64,000 nucleotides of DNA from Garcia nutans (lineage: Eukaryota > Streptophyta > Magnoliopsida > Malpighiales > Euphorbiaceae): assembly GCA_947685225.1 (NCBI GenBank), contig CANTUV010000007.1:14652501-14716500 (forward strand), given 5' to 3'. Under the pieces are notes generated by a model. The model was not told the origin of the DNA. It made no database searches and was given only the letters and a program-made list of their open reading frames with translations. Of this stretch, positions 22,144 through 33,596 are shown in pieces (the first letter of the stretch is position 1; the number at the start of each line of letters is the position of its first letter). The translations under genes were made by a program, and so were the position numbers.

Positions 22144-23059
22144 CTAGCCGTTATGAATCATGTCAAATATTTTATTAGGCTAGTCTTTGTGATAATTAGA
22201 AGATTTCACAGGAAGAAGTCATCCTGGATCTGAAGATGGTTTCCAAGACATAGTGGGCGGTCATCCATTGCATAGGGATGGTCGCTCCATTTAAAAGTTC
22301 TTCGAATGGTCAAATTTTGAGTGCTATGTTAGTGGAATTTGCCCATGTTGTGGTTGTCGGGACAGTCACGCAAAGTAAGGGGACGGTCACCCTTTTTGAA
22401 TCTAAATCTACTCTTATAACTATTATTCCACGTGTCACTTCTTCATTTAAGAAAGTAATTTTCTGCCGAAATATGAAAGGTCTGGTCGCACTAGTACTGA
22501 AATAGTGGTAGGATCGGAGGTCTCGCATCAAACTTCTAGGCGCACCCAAGACTGCAAACACTACTGCCAATCTTTGTGATTTTCTCTCAAATTGTATGGA
22601 TGGTCTCCTTTGAGAAGGGACGATCACGAAATTATTCGGAAAGACCACTCCTCAGACCATGCCTGTCACCATGTTCCCTATTGTGAATGTTGGTGTTTTT
22701 GTCATTGGAGGTGCCATCGTCCTAATTCTTGATGGTCGTATATGTCTCTATAACGGTAGCTCCTTAGGTCGAGATTCTGACTGCTAAGCCTACTATATTT
22801 CAATTTATTCTTCAAAGCTTTAAGGGCGGTCGCCTCTAGCCTATGGTGACCATACTTTTTGCTCTATTCTGGCAATATATTGAGCAACTTGTTTCTGTAT
22901 CAAGTAACTTAAAGACATGTTAAATGCATCATTCAATTTGAATGATAAAGATTAAAATTGAGATTATTTGGCTAACACAAAAGATAATTAACTTTGAAAA
23001 GGGTAGTTAATTGGGTTTGTTAGCCAAATGATCTCAATTTTGATCCTTGACCAAATGAA
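22144..23059. other. Unassigned region with GGTCG motif cluster
   Basis: No gene is seen. About eight GACGGTC, GGTCGC or GGTCGT motifs lie at 22250-22860. Its position before a copia gag fragment suggests remains of that element's LTR or leader, but I see no second LTR to confirm this. Confidence 0.35.
22947..23048. repeat. Foldback of about 100 bp
   Basis: Arms 22954-22977 and 23018-23041 are inverted repeats of 24 bases with one mismatch, extended outward with less perfect pairing. Inside the loop AATTAACT and AGTTAATT pair again. It ends just before the copia gag fragment. It may be a small MITE or a leader hairpin. Confidence 0.6.
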
Positions 23060-24595
23060 AACGTCACCAGCATGACAAATTGCTTGCTTGCTATTGTCAA
23101 TGAGCTAAAGAAGTATGGCAAGATATATGATCAAGGTGATGTAAATAGAAAAATCTTGAGAGCCCTAAGAGCTAGAAAGAACATTGAATCAAAAGTATCA
23201 TCCATTAAAGAAGCTCATGATCTTAGCACATTGAGAACCGATGAGCTTATGGGAAAACTACTCACATTTGAGCTACACAATGAAAAAGAAGAAGATCAAG
23301 ATGAGAAAGAAAAAGAGAAAACCAATTGCTTTCAAACCAATCAAAGAAGTTGAGAGCTCAAGCAATGAAGGTACTGATAATAAAGATGAAATGGCAATGT
23401 TCTCAAAAAGAATAAGTGAATTGAAAAGAAAGAGAAGATTACAAGCTAACAAAGGTGCATTTCCTAAATCCTCCTTCAAAGATAAAGAAAAGAAAAATGA
23501 GGTAAAGTGCTATGAATGTGGTAAATCTGGTCACATCAAAATGTACTGCTTCAAAGTAAAGAACAAAAAGAAATGAGACAAGGAAAAGAAAAAGTCTCTC
23601 AAAGACACATGGGATGACCCTTCTTCAAGTGAAGAGGAAGAAGAAGAAGAAGGGATTGCAAACTTATGTCTCATGGCTATTGAAGGTGACTCTAATGAGG
23701 TAAGTACTCAATCCTTGAATCTAATAGCACATGACGATATTGATGACCTAGATGATAGTGATTTGATTGAGCACATGAACTTTAAAATAGAAAAATATTT
23801 CTCCAAGATGATGCTATATAAGGAAAAGATTTCTAAGTTAGAAAAGGATTTTATATGCTTGAAGAGCTCTACCCTAGAATTGAAAACCTCAAATGAACAC
23901 TTGCTGAAATCAATAAATGAGTTAAACAAAAATTCATATGACTTAGAAAATGTTATTAAAGAAAATGAAATTTTGAAGCTTGAACTAAAAGAACTAAGAG
24001 GATCAATTTTAAGATTTCATAAAGGAAAAGAAGCTTTAGACACATTAATTGATAATCAAAGATCACCTTCCTTGAAATATGGATTAGGATTCAATGGCTC
24101 AACCAACACTACACTTAGCACACCAACATTTGTAAAAGCCTTTACAACTCAAATCTCTAATGTTGATGTTGTAAAGAACAAAGATGCTCACACCAAGTCT
24201 AAGAATTCCAAAAAAAAAAACTACTCATAGCTCACTAGGAAATAGAGCTAAGTTCTCACACTTGTATACACTAAACATGCACAAAAGCAATCACATACTT
24301 GTAGTTGTATGCATAACACATGGAATATGAATAGGAAAGTGCAAAAATATAAAACATTGTTGCAATGTACATTTTGTATGAAATTTGAACACAAAAGCAT
24401 TTTTTGTCATATTAGAAAGGCTCATCTCAAGTTAGAAGATACCTCTATTGCTAACCATCAAGGACCCAACTTCATTTGGGTACCTAAGAAAAGATAACTA
24501 CTATTGCCTTATAGATATGCCTAAAATCTACTATCAATGAAAGCACATGGCTTGTAGATAGTGGGTGCTCAAGGCATATGACCGGGAATGCAAAG
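23060..24595 (+). pseudogene. Ty1/copia (Sirevirus-like) gag and protease start, remnant
   Basis: The fragment opens inside the gag (UBN2-type) domain: INELKKYGK-like, then LSTLRTDELMGKLLTFEL. A frameshift follows near 23330, then a CX2CX4HX4C zinc knuckle (CYECGKSGHIKMYC, about 23510-23550). After a stop, an acidic stretch and a long coiled-coil region (23673-24230) lead to FHKGKEALD and SLKYGLGF motifs typical of the Sirevirus gag C-terminus. A protease start WLVDSGCSRHMTG lies at about 24548-24590. Sequence identity to copia ends at about 24600. The start of gag and all of integrase, RT and RNase H are missing. Confidence 0.85.
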
Positions 24596-25149
24596 TAAAA
24601 GGCAACTAATCACTTTTAATTAATAATGTGAAAGAATATATACTTATTCTAAAATTCAATAACTAATCACTTTTAATTAATTTAAAGAGCTCATTTGGTT
24701 AGAAATTCATAAGGTATTTGGTTAAAAACCCATAAGGTATTATTATTCTACCAAATCTTATTCTTAAAATTTTAAAATTTTAATTGAAAAATTTTAACAT
24801 ATAAAATAACATATAAGAAATCAAAAGTAACTCCAATTTATTTTTATCACAATATATTTATAAATTCTAAAAGAAAAATATACATAATTATATTAAACCA
24901 CACTCAATTTTAATTGAAAAATTTTAACATATAAAATAACATATAAGAAATCAAAAGTAACTCCAATTTATTTTTATCACAATATATTTATAAATTCTAA
25001 AAGAAAAATATACATAATTATATTAAACCACACTCAAATAATTATCCAAACTTTAAACCATAAATAATCCATAAATTAAACCAAGCATAATATAAAATAA
25101 AACTATAAGTATTCAAAAATAAGCATATTAAAACAACATAAATTTAAAG
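24596..25149 (-). other. AT-rich 3' region of the Athila element
   Basis: There is no gene. On the minus strand it follows the env-like ORF, beginning with an AAGTTTAGGGGAG-type stretch at 25185-25200 as seen 3' of Athila env-like ORFs. I find no recognisable 3' LTR; the sequence abuts the copia remnant near 24600, so the Athila 3' LTR appears to be lost. Confidence 0.45.
24776..25035. repeat. Perfect 2 x 130-bp tandem duplication
   Basis: The segment starting AATTTTAATTG at about 24776 is repeated at about 24906 with no visible difference. The identity indicates a recent duplication. Confidence 0.9.
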
Positions 25150-26520
25150 TATCACAAGTTTCGTAAAATCAACAAATTGAGGAAAAACTCCCCTAAACTT
25201 GAAACACCACTGTCCTCAATGGTTTCCAGTATCAAGATCATCACTAGGTAGAGGGGGCTGCTGTGTGGTGGACAGTAGAGTCCGAATTGAGCAAATAAGG
25301 TATTGAACTGCTCGTTGAGTCTGGTCATCTGAGTGGAAATAGTCCGCACCTCATGCTCAGCTCCTCCAAATCACTGTTCCATATTGTGAAATCATTGCTC
25401 CCAAGCTGCATTCTTATGGTTCATCTCATTTTTAAAAGAATCAAGTTTATTAGCAATAAAATCAAATATTTTGGTGGTGGAGCAGATGGACCGGCTCATA
25501 AGGTGGAGGTGGAGGAGGTTATGGGTGGTCTGCTGGTTCTTCAAAATCACCTCCCTCTCCAAATAATTCCTCCTCATCAATGTTAATATCAACATTTGGT
25601 GGTCCTAGAACTCCATACTGGTTCTCTCTCTTTGTTGCTAGTCCAATAGCCAGAACAGTACCCATATCAATTGTAGTTTTAACTAGAATAGGTGCAAGGT
25701 GATTAAGACTTATATTAAGATATTCAACAATTTTTATAATCATCTCCCCAATGACAATCTTACCACTCTGCTTAACTACTTCCTCACACCTTTTTGCAAA
25801 TCAGTAACCAACATTAAAAACTTTTTCTTCCATGGCACAATAAAAGAAATGCAATTCTTTAGAATTAACGGTGCCTTGGCTCTCCCCTCTCCCAAAAATT
25901 GTATTTTCCAAAACAACATGGATGTACCGATAGAACGGGTTTGTAAAATTAGAGGCTTTTGATATTTTACTATTAAATCTTCTTATGCCCCTTAATATAG
26001 TTCATGTTTCATTTTATCAAAAACTCCAGCTCTCCCATGAGTTCCTAGCAATTCAACTTGTCCAAGAGTATCCCCAAATTCAAGTATTAACCAATTATAG
26101 TTTCAATTAGCCAACCTTAACTCTACTCTCCTATTATGGACATCATTTCTATCCGGTTGGATGAACCAAAATCTACTAAAAAATTCAAAGGTCAATTCTG
26201 CATAAATAGGGTAACACATACTACAAATAGGATCCATTGCAAATCAATAAACATCTTGAGCAACAAATCACTCCATCTTAGTTTTCTAATAACATTTCCA
26301 TCAATAAATCTAGAAGGAACAATGTTATGTGAACTCGAATCATGGTACCTTTTTCGTTGCTCCTCATCATGAAAGCGAGTTTTTGAATATATATTTAGTC
26401 ATTGAGGTATTGGAGACGAAGGAGGAGAAGGTGTTGATGAAGATGATGATGCCTCTTTTCGCCTCCTTTTCGATCTGTCACCCTTTGATTTCTTGGCAAG
26501 GGTTTTACTTCTAGGCATTT
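25150..26520 (-). pseudogene. Athila env-like / plant transposon ORF, decayed
   Basis: On the minus strand an ATG at 26520 opens a basic N-terminus (MPRSKTLAKKSKGDRSKRR) followed by a serine/proline-rich stretch, a common start for the third ORF of Athila elements. Further pieces resemble the putative plant transposon protein domain (FIDGNVIRKL region near 26290). The C-terminal third, around 25150-25600, has a glutamine- and asparagine-rich style. Several stops and frame changes break it. Its role is not established; the env label is historical. It lies 3' of pol and the nested element. Confidence 0.55.
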
Positions 26521-26625
26521 TGTGTTTAATTTAATGAAATTGAAGAAGATTTGAAGAAAATTAGGTCATGTTTTCAAATTTGGGAGGCTAGGGTTTGCAA
26601 AAAAGTGAGGAGAGAGAGAAAATGA

Positions 26626-26990
26626 TATGAATATATAGGTCTAGTGTGCCACGGCCATGGCCTTGAGTGCCACGATCACGGGGCTCATGTTGACTAGTCA
26701 AAGATAGGTTTGCATGGAAAGCCACGGTCGTGGCCCTTGGAAGGCCATTGTCGTGGGTTTTAGTTTGCTTTCGTTCCTCATGCTCCCATTGTTGGAAGAT
26801 CCATCTTCAATCCCACGGTCGCGGTCCTTGGAGTCCCATGGTAATAGGTTTAGTTTTGCTTCTGCCTCTTTTTATTTTTTCATGCTTCCTTGTTGGATAG
26901 ATTCATCAGTAGTTCCACGACCATGGCCCTTTGGAAAGCCACAGTCGTGGATTTCAATTATTTACTGGAACTTCATAATGTTCCCCCATT
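26626..26990 (-). promoter_or_regulatory. Putative internal promoter: TATA box plus CCACGGTCGTGG array before env-like ORF
   Basis: A minus-strand TATATAT box is at 26631-26637, about 110 bases upstream of the env-like ATG, followed on that strand by a CT-rich stretch (26600-26612). Upstream of the box, at about 26648-26960, are eight GCCACGGYCRTGGC-type dyads spaced 25-50 bases apart. The same motif array lies upstream of the TATA box in this element's LTR (44681-45017). One more copy is across the nested insertion at about 37986-38000. Confidence 0.5.
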
Positions 26991-27013
26991 TCCATTTTTA
27001 CAAATTTAGATTG

Positions 27014-28820
27014 TATGAGTGGGTATTTTCGCCCCCAATCCCATGTGAAATGGTTCTTAAGACTTCAACAGTGTTAGGCTCAGGGTCTTAGAGAACACAG
27101 GCCTAAATCCTGAGAAAATGGAGTCACCACCCGGACGAGACGAGAAAAAAAAAGGGGTGGATGACTCAATTCCTAAGGAATACCCAACCCCCTAATGGGT
27201 TTAGAAATTTGGGTATGTGTGGGGAATGTGAGAATGACCTAGCACCTCCACAGCGCCCGGTTCATTAGAACCAACCTTCTTTTCAGGTCTATATATTATT
27301 AAATACTTAAATATTATAAAATCATCCATACTATATGCAATTATCAAAATAGATCATCATTGTATTGAAATCAAAGAAAGTCCGAACAAAATAAATAGAT
27401 ACCCATACTAGATGGAAACGTGCCCTTACAATGTCCAAAATAAAATAGGACACCCACCACTTGGCAGAAACATGCCCTCTTACATTGACCCTAATCGATA
27501 CGGTACCCACGAAGTGGAAATATACCTCTTACATTCTTGAATATTAAAATAGTCAATTCAATATAACTCAATCATTCAAAATAAACAACTAATTGAAATC
27601 ACATGATTAATCATCTAAATAAACCATTCATTCATCATAAAATAAGATAATTAAGATCAACATATAAAGATACACACCAAGGTTAAAATATATAAAGTTG
27701 AGTTGAAATTGCAACTAGATACCAAATATATAAACTAGGGTTTAAATCTAAAGAATGGAAGTTTTAGATTTAGGGTTTAAGGAATTAGGGTTTAGAAGTT
27801 GAGTTAGAGGTTTTAAATCAAGTTTTAGCTTACTGTGAAGTTGAAAAGAATTAACATGAAGTGGACTACTAAATGATATAAAAGATTAGGTTTTAGTTTT
27901 ATAAAATATATACTAGTTCTTGGTGAGTAAGCTTCTGGACAAAACCATAAAATAAGCATACTATGATGATATCTTAAAAAATGATTTGCAAATACTAAAT
28001 AAATAAATTGAATTAGAAAGTTAAACTTGCGTTTGAAGGCTCTACCAATTTGAATATGTTGAATCAAGCTCAACATTATCACTGCCTGAATCAACTTTGT
28101 TATTGGTTTAGTAAAGCGAATGAACTGTCCACTACCTTTTGTTATTGATGGTTAATATTTTGTATCTCTTTCTTTCCTCGGTTGTTGCCTCTTCTCTCTG
28201 TCTATTCTCAATTATCAGTTGCTAGGGTTTTGTTTTTCAATATTTCTGCTACTACTTCTGTATTGCTTTGTTTTTTTCTTTTTTTCTTTACCGTCGATTG
28301 TTCATCAAAGTTTCCGTCTCTTGCTATTTGATACCAGTCCCGTGTTGCTTATCTGTGCTTCCTCATCGCTACCTCTTTCTCTCTATGTTAATCATGTATT
28401 TATAGGAAACAAACACTTAAACCTAAACTTTTACTCCCTCATCCGAGTCTTAAAAGAATTATAACTTGATTAGGAAATCAAATGGCTGGCTAAAACTCAG
28501 ATTTGGAGGGGCTCATATCGATTTGGAGGCTCCAAATCAATATAGAGTCAACCCATATCAATTTGGAAGGTCCAAATTGATATGAGCTTGGCTCAAATCA
28601 ATTTGGATATCCCAAATCGATGTGAGCCATGGCTCATGTCGATTTTGGCATGTCCCGACTCAAACAAATTGGATTCAACCTATTTTATAATTTAATTTGG
28701 GCTTTTATGAATTGGACTATCTAAAATTTAAGCTTTAAAATTAGGTTTAGGTTCTTTAAAATTATAACGGAACAAGGTAAGCATTTTAAACCTAATTTGT
28801 GCCAAAATTAAGGGTCTACA
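27014..28820 (-). repeat. 3' LTR of the gag-only element
   Basis: The LTR is 1807 bp. The left end is TATGAGTGGG where the other copies read TGTGAG; the right end is GGGTCTACA. It contains a minus-strand TATA box at 28398-28404 and a cluster of ATATCAATTTGGA-type dyads at about 28510-28650. It matches 36130-37955: closely over the right 1.5 kb and more loosely over the left 250 bases. Confidence 0.85.
28510..28650 (-). promoter_or_regulatory. Dyad array upstream of TATA in gag-only element LTR
   Basis: Several near-palindromes built on CATATCRATTTGGA are present. The best is 28554-28584, with 14-base arms around AGG. They lie about 110-250 bases upstream of the minus-strand TATA box (28398-28404). 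The matching array is at about 37620-37760 in the 5' LTR, whose TATA box is at 37513-37519. Confidence 0.55.
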
Positions 28821-28832
28821 ATTTGCCTCATG
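28821..28832 (-). other. Polypurine tract of the gag-only element
   Basis: On the minus strand GCATGAGGCAAAT-type sequence directly precedes the LTR start TGTAGACCC. It is a weak but correctly placed PPT. Confidence 0.55.
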
Positions 28833-28909
28833 CTTGAACAATGTAGAATTTATTCAGAGAGTGAAAAACAACATAATTTTAAGCTAATTTTGGATGAGGA
28901 TGGATTTTC

Positions 28910-30640
28910 AATCCAAGGTTGATTGGGTTCTGGGCCCTAGACTGGATTGGGTTATGAACCCGAGATGTGATTTGATTTGGGTTCTGGACTCGAGATTGGA
29001 TTGGGTTCTGGACTCAAGATAAGATTTGGGTTCTGGATCCATGACTTGATTTGATTTGGGTTTTGGACCCGAGATATGATTTGGATTATGGACCCAAGAC
29101 TGGATTAGGTTCTAGACCTGAGATGTGATTTGATTTGGGTTCTAGATCCGAGATGTAATTTGAGTTCTGGATCAGATACTGAATTAGGTTCTGGACCCAA
29201 GATGTGATTTGGATTCTGAACCCGAGATGTGATTTGGTTTCTGGACCAAAGAATGGATTGAGTTATGGACCTAAGACTTGATTTGGATTCTGGATTTGAG
29301 ACGTGATTTGAGTTCTGGACTCGAGAAGTGGTTTGGGTTCTAAACTCAAAACTAGATTGGATTCTGGACCAAAGAGTGATTTGGGTTCTAGACCAGAGAC
29401 TGGATTGGGTTATAGACCTGAGATGTGATTTGATTTGGATTTTGAACCCGAGAAGTAATTTGGGTTCTGAACTAGAGACTGGATTGGGTTCTGGACCCGA
29501 GATGTGATTTGAGTTTTGAACCCAAGATGTGATTTAGGTTCTGGACCAGAGACTGGATTGGGTTTTAGACATGAGATGTGATTTGGATTCTGGATCCGAG
29601 AGGAGATTTGAGTTCTGGTCCCGAGACGTGGTTTGGGTTCTGGATCCGAAACTGGATTGGATTCTGGACTTGAGATGAGATTTGGGTTTTAGACCCAAGA
29701 CACGAATTGGGTTCTGGACCCGAGACTGGATTTGATTTAGGTTTTGGATCAGAGACGTGATTTAGGTTCTAGACCCAAGACTAGACTGGGTTCTAGACTC
29801 AAAATGTGATTTGATTTGGGTTCTAAAGCCAAATTGTGATTTGGGTTCTAGACCCGAGATTACATTGGGTTCTGGACCCGAGATGTGATTTGGGTTCTGA
29901 ACTAGAGACATGATTTGGGTTCTGAACCCGAGATGTGATTTGGGTTCTGGACCAGAGACTGGATTGGGTTATGGACTTGAGATGTGATTTGGATTTTGGA
30001 TTCGAGACGTGATTTGGATTCTAGACCCGAGATGTGGTTTGGATCCTGGATCCAAAATTAGATTAGATTATGGACCAAAGACGTGATTTGGGTTCTAGAC
30101 CTAAGATTAGATTGGGTTCTAGACCTGATATGTGATTTTAGTTCTGGAATAGAGATGCGAATTGGGTTCTAGACCCAAGACATGTTTTGGGTTCTAGACT
30201 TGAGACTAGATTGTGTTCTAGACCCGAGATGTGATTTGGGTTTTGGACTTTGAACTTCATTTGATTTGGATTTTGGACCCAATACATGATTTGGGTTCTA
30301 GACCCAAGACTGGATTGAGTTCTGAACCCGAGATGTGATTTGATTTGGGTTCTAAACTCGAGATGTGATTTGGATTATAGACCTGAGACTGGATTGGATT
30401 CTGGACTCGAGATGTGATTTGGGTTCTTGACCCGAGACATGATTTAGGTTCTGAACTCAAGATGTGATTTGGGTTCTAGACCCGAGATGTGATTTGGGTT
30501 CTAGACCCGAGATGTGATTTGGGTTCTGGACCCAAAATGTGATTTAGGTTCTGGACCCAAGGCTAGATTTGATTTTGGTACTTGTACCTGAGACTAGGTA
30601 CTTGGACCCGAGACTGAATTTGATTTGGGTGACATTCTGT
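28910..30640. repeat. Minisatellite, about 25-bp unit, about 65-70 copies
   Basis: The consensus is close to GATTTGGGTTCTGGACCCGA plus GATGT. Units are 24-25 bases, some with an extra GATTT. Copies differ by scattered substitutions, and GGACCCGAGA and GGACCAGAGA variants alternate. In the minus-strand element the array lies next to the 3' LTR. The unit is not a multiple of three, and reading frames through it are accidental. Confidence 0.95.
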
Positions 30641-30814
30641 CAAGTGAGAGTTCTGGCTGTCTTCTAGCTGATTGATTTTCTATCATGGTCTTCTTCTATC
30701 TACTTGCTCCATTCTTCAATGGATGGACTCCAGCTCTTCTAGCTGGCCTGACCTTCTGTCATCTGGGAATTTTGGCTTTCTTCTAGTTGGTTATTCCATT
30801 CTTCAATGGATTGT

Positions 30815-31130
30815 GGGTCTTCGCCCTCAAAATGGATTTTCATCCTTGGATATTGGGTTTTCACCCTTCAAAATAGATCTTCATCCTTGGAGATTGGGTC
30901 TTCACCCTTCAAAATGGATCTTCATCCTTTGGAGATCAGGTCTTCACCCTTCAAAATAGATCTTCATCCTTTAGACATCAGGTCTTCACCCTTCAACATG
31001 GATCTTCATCCTTTGGAGATCGGGCCTTCACCCTTCAAAAAGGATCTTCATCCTTTGGACATCAGGTCTTCACCCTTCAAAATGGATCTTTATTCTTGGA
31101 TATCGAGTCTTCACCCTTATAGATCTTCTT
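30815..31130. repeat. 42-bp tandem repeat, about 7 copies
   Basis: The unit contains TCTTCACCCTTCAAAATGGA and TCTTCATCCTTTGGAGATC. It is made of two related half-units (TTCACCCTTC and TTCATCC). Being a multiple of three, it leaves plus-strand frames open with a 14-residue period (SSPFKMDLHPLEIR type). The element is on the other strand and I see no sign that this is a protein. Confidence 0.9.
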
Positions 31131-31210
31131 CCTGGGATATTTGTCCTATATTGGCTTCAGCTCTTCTAGTTGGACTGATCATTTTGTCTTTTATATCTTC
31201 ATTTGTTTGA

Positions 31211-33590
31211 GACTTCTAATTTTCTTCTTGTTCCATTCATTTGTTCTTCCTTTTGCAAAAAAAACTCAGCTATTTTTTAGCTAGTCCTCATATCATATTG
31301 CAAAAAATTCAGCTATTTTTTAGCTAGTCCCCATATCCTCTCTTTGCCCCCTAAGTGAAAAAATATTAAAAGTGAGTTTGCAAATGTTTTGTACACACAT
31401 AAACTCAAAAATTGAAAAGAGGAAGTTTTTCCCCTTGTGTAGGCTCAAACCAATGATTTTTTCCCACACAGGCTCTTATTGATGTTTGTGTATTGTCTAG
31501 TTCCTTGCATAAGCATGCATCTCTTCTTTCTTTTGCAATAGCCTTTTCATGCCTCCTGATTCAATATATGCTTCATAGAGCATTGTTGTTTACCTTGACA
31601 AAGAATAGACAATGCAAGATATGCTTATGTATGCATAATATGCATGAATGATACTTACAGTAGTTTCACCGACTCACAAACTGAGGTGATCAGCTGAAGT
31701 GTTCTCATTGATTCCTTCCAGATGCTCGTTCAGGTCTTGTATTGAAATGATAGAAGGCTTTGCATTTATGATTTTTATTTTCCAAGATGAAATCATGAGT
31801 AGTGGGGGCCCCAAGCACGATAGCCAAAGATATGGGAGATATCCGTCTGGTTAATAATTGCTTCATAACATGACCTTGCAAGTGATTCTTTCAATAACCT
31901 TCTTTTGTCCATTGTTTCCTTCGAGGTTTGATAATACACCATACTTCCCTTAACTTGAAGGCTTTGTATGACAAAAACACTTTCTTTTATTTTTTTACAT
32001 ATATATAAAAATCAGTGTCATTATACCTCAGGACTCGATTTTCTAAATTAACATATCTATAACATGACAACCCTAGTTACCATACTAAACTCGAGAATCA
32101 TTTCCATTTGAGCAAGAATTGTTACACTTCAGATAAACACATACACATTACTTGGCTAAAGGTCTCATCATGTTTGAATATTGTATATCTCATATGCATG
32201 TTTGTTCAAACTATCTCCTCTAATAGACTCTACCTACCAAGAGAGATCAACAGGTCTTTAATAGGCTTGAAACGGGGTCTATAAGGGACACGGGTTAAAT
32301 GAAAGTTACATTTGAGTTGGGGCTGAAGTGATACTGTGGACAAACCTTCACACCACAATCTTCTTGTTGGAACCATTTTCACCTTTCGGGCATCACTTTT
32401 ATTTTTTGACTTCATGAAAATGTAAAGCTTGAATGTCCTTCCTTCTTCTTTGTAGAAATTTGGATCTTGATTAAGACAGTCTTTACCTTTGAAAAAAATT
32501 AGAGACCCTCATTCTTTTCTCTCTCTCTCTCTTGTATTTCATTATTTTGTTCTTTTTCTCTGTAGGGCTGGCAAGTGCATAACTTTTAAGAACTAGATGT
32601 CCTTTCTCCTATCTCTGATTTTGGTTGAATCTTTGGTTGGGTTGGACCAATTCAAGTCAATATATCCTTGTAAACTAAGTGGAAGTCTTCTAATGCTTTA
32701 GGTAAGAAGAATTTTGTTAGCTTTCTAAAACGGCCTTTTGGGTTAACTGCCCTTTTTGGGTTTTTTTCTTTTTTTTTTCTTTTTTCTTTTCTATTTTTAT
32801 TTTTTTTCTTCTTCTTCTATCTTTTTTTTCTTTTTTTTGCTCTAACTCTAAGAAAGTTGTTTTGCCTGCATCACTCTATGCTTCTGACTTTGGCTGAGTA
32901 GAGTAGAGTTAGTTTGCGTCAACAAGAGTAAAACATTTGTTGCCCTGATGTCATCTTAATAGATTAGAGATGTTAGGTATAGTGTTAGGTGGACTTCAAC
33001 TACCCCTTATGGCCTTGAGAACTTCACTATCCTTATGGTCTTAACTATGCATTCCTTTCTTTGATCCTCTTGTCTCTTCACCTTAGTGATCATTAATTTG
33101 TCATACGAGTCACAACAGCTCAGGGTAGGTTATCGGGCTTACAAGCCAATAAAGAGTAGGCTAAAATTTATAAAGGCTCAAAAGGACAACTAGGAATTGA
33201 TATTTAATTGGGTGGATACTAGTTGTTGGCTTATCAAACAATGCCTAGATCATCTCTCCCTTAAATAAGCAGAGTTTAATTTAGCCTTAAAAGTTTGTCA
33301 AGGCATGTTCTAAGATTGACTAGGACTTACACAAAGGTAATTATGCAAGAGTCCTCTCTAAGTAAGCATACACAACTCAATGCTATAGAATAATTCCCTC
33401 ACTTAGTGAAGTTATTCAAATCATGATGCATAGGTATACCAATTTATGATTATCAAGGTAGGCTCGTCATCGGTTGAGCACCAAAATGAACAAAGACCAA
33501 TAAATTTAATGAAAGTAATTTATTCGAACAAACATAATTTGAAAAACATAATTGTTCCAATTAAATATTTAAAAAACCAAAATAGAATAG
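31211..33590 (-). other. Non-coding spacer between gag and repeat arrays
   Basis: No recognisable gene. An imperfect direct repeat (CAGCTATTTTTTAGCTAGTC) occurs at about 31267 and 31311. A pyrimidine run, purine on the element strand, spans 32755-32840. The right end (33378-33590) matches the post-gag region of copy A (17155-17340). No pol motifs were found on either strand. Confidence 0.6.
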
Positions 33591-33596
33591 CAACGT

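Noticed and set aside
23273..23479. Minus-strand 68-residue frame with a hydrophobic C-terminus
   Set aside because: It is the antisense shadow of the lysine-rich copia gag region.
28910..30640. CRISPR-like array because of regularly spaced similar units
   Set aside because: Units are contiguous with no unique spacers, in plant retrotransposon sequence; it is a minisatellite.
30672..31210. Two overlapping plus-strand reading frames with SSPFKMDLHP repeats as a repeat protein
   Set aside because: The frames are open only because the unit is 42 bases. The element runs on the minus strand, and there is no start context or family match.
32755..32840. Polypyrimidine run as the polypurine tract of the gag-only element
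   Set aside because: It is about 4 kb away from the 3' LTR; a PPT must abut the LTR, and a correctly placed candidate exists at 28821-28832.
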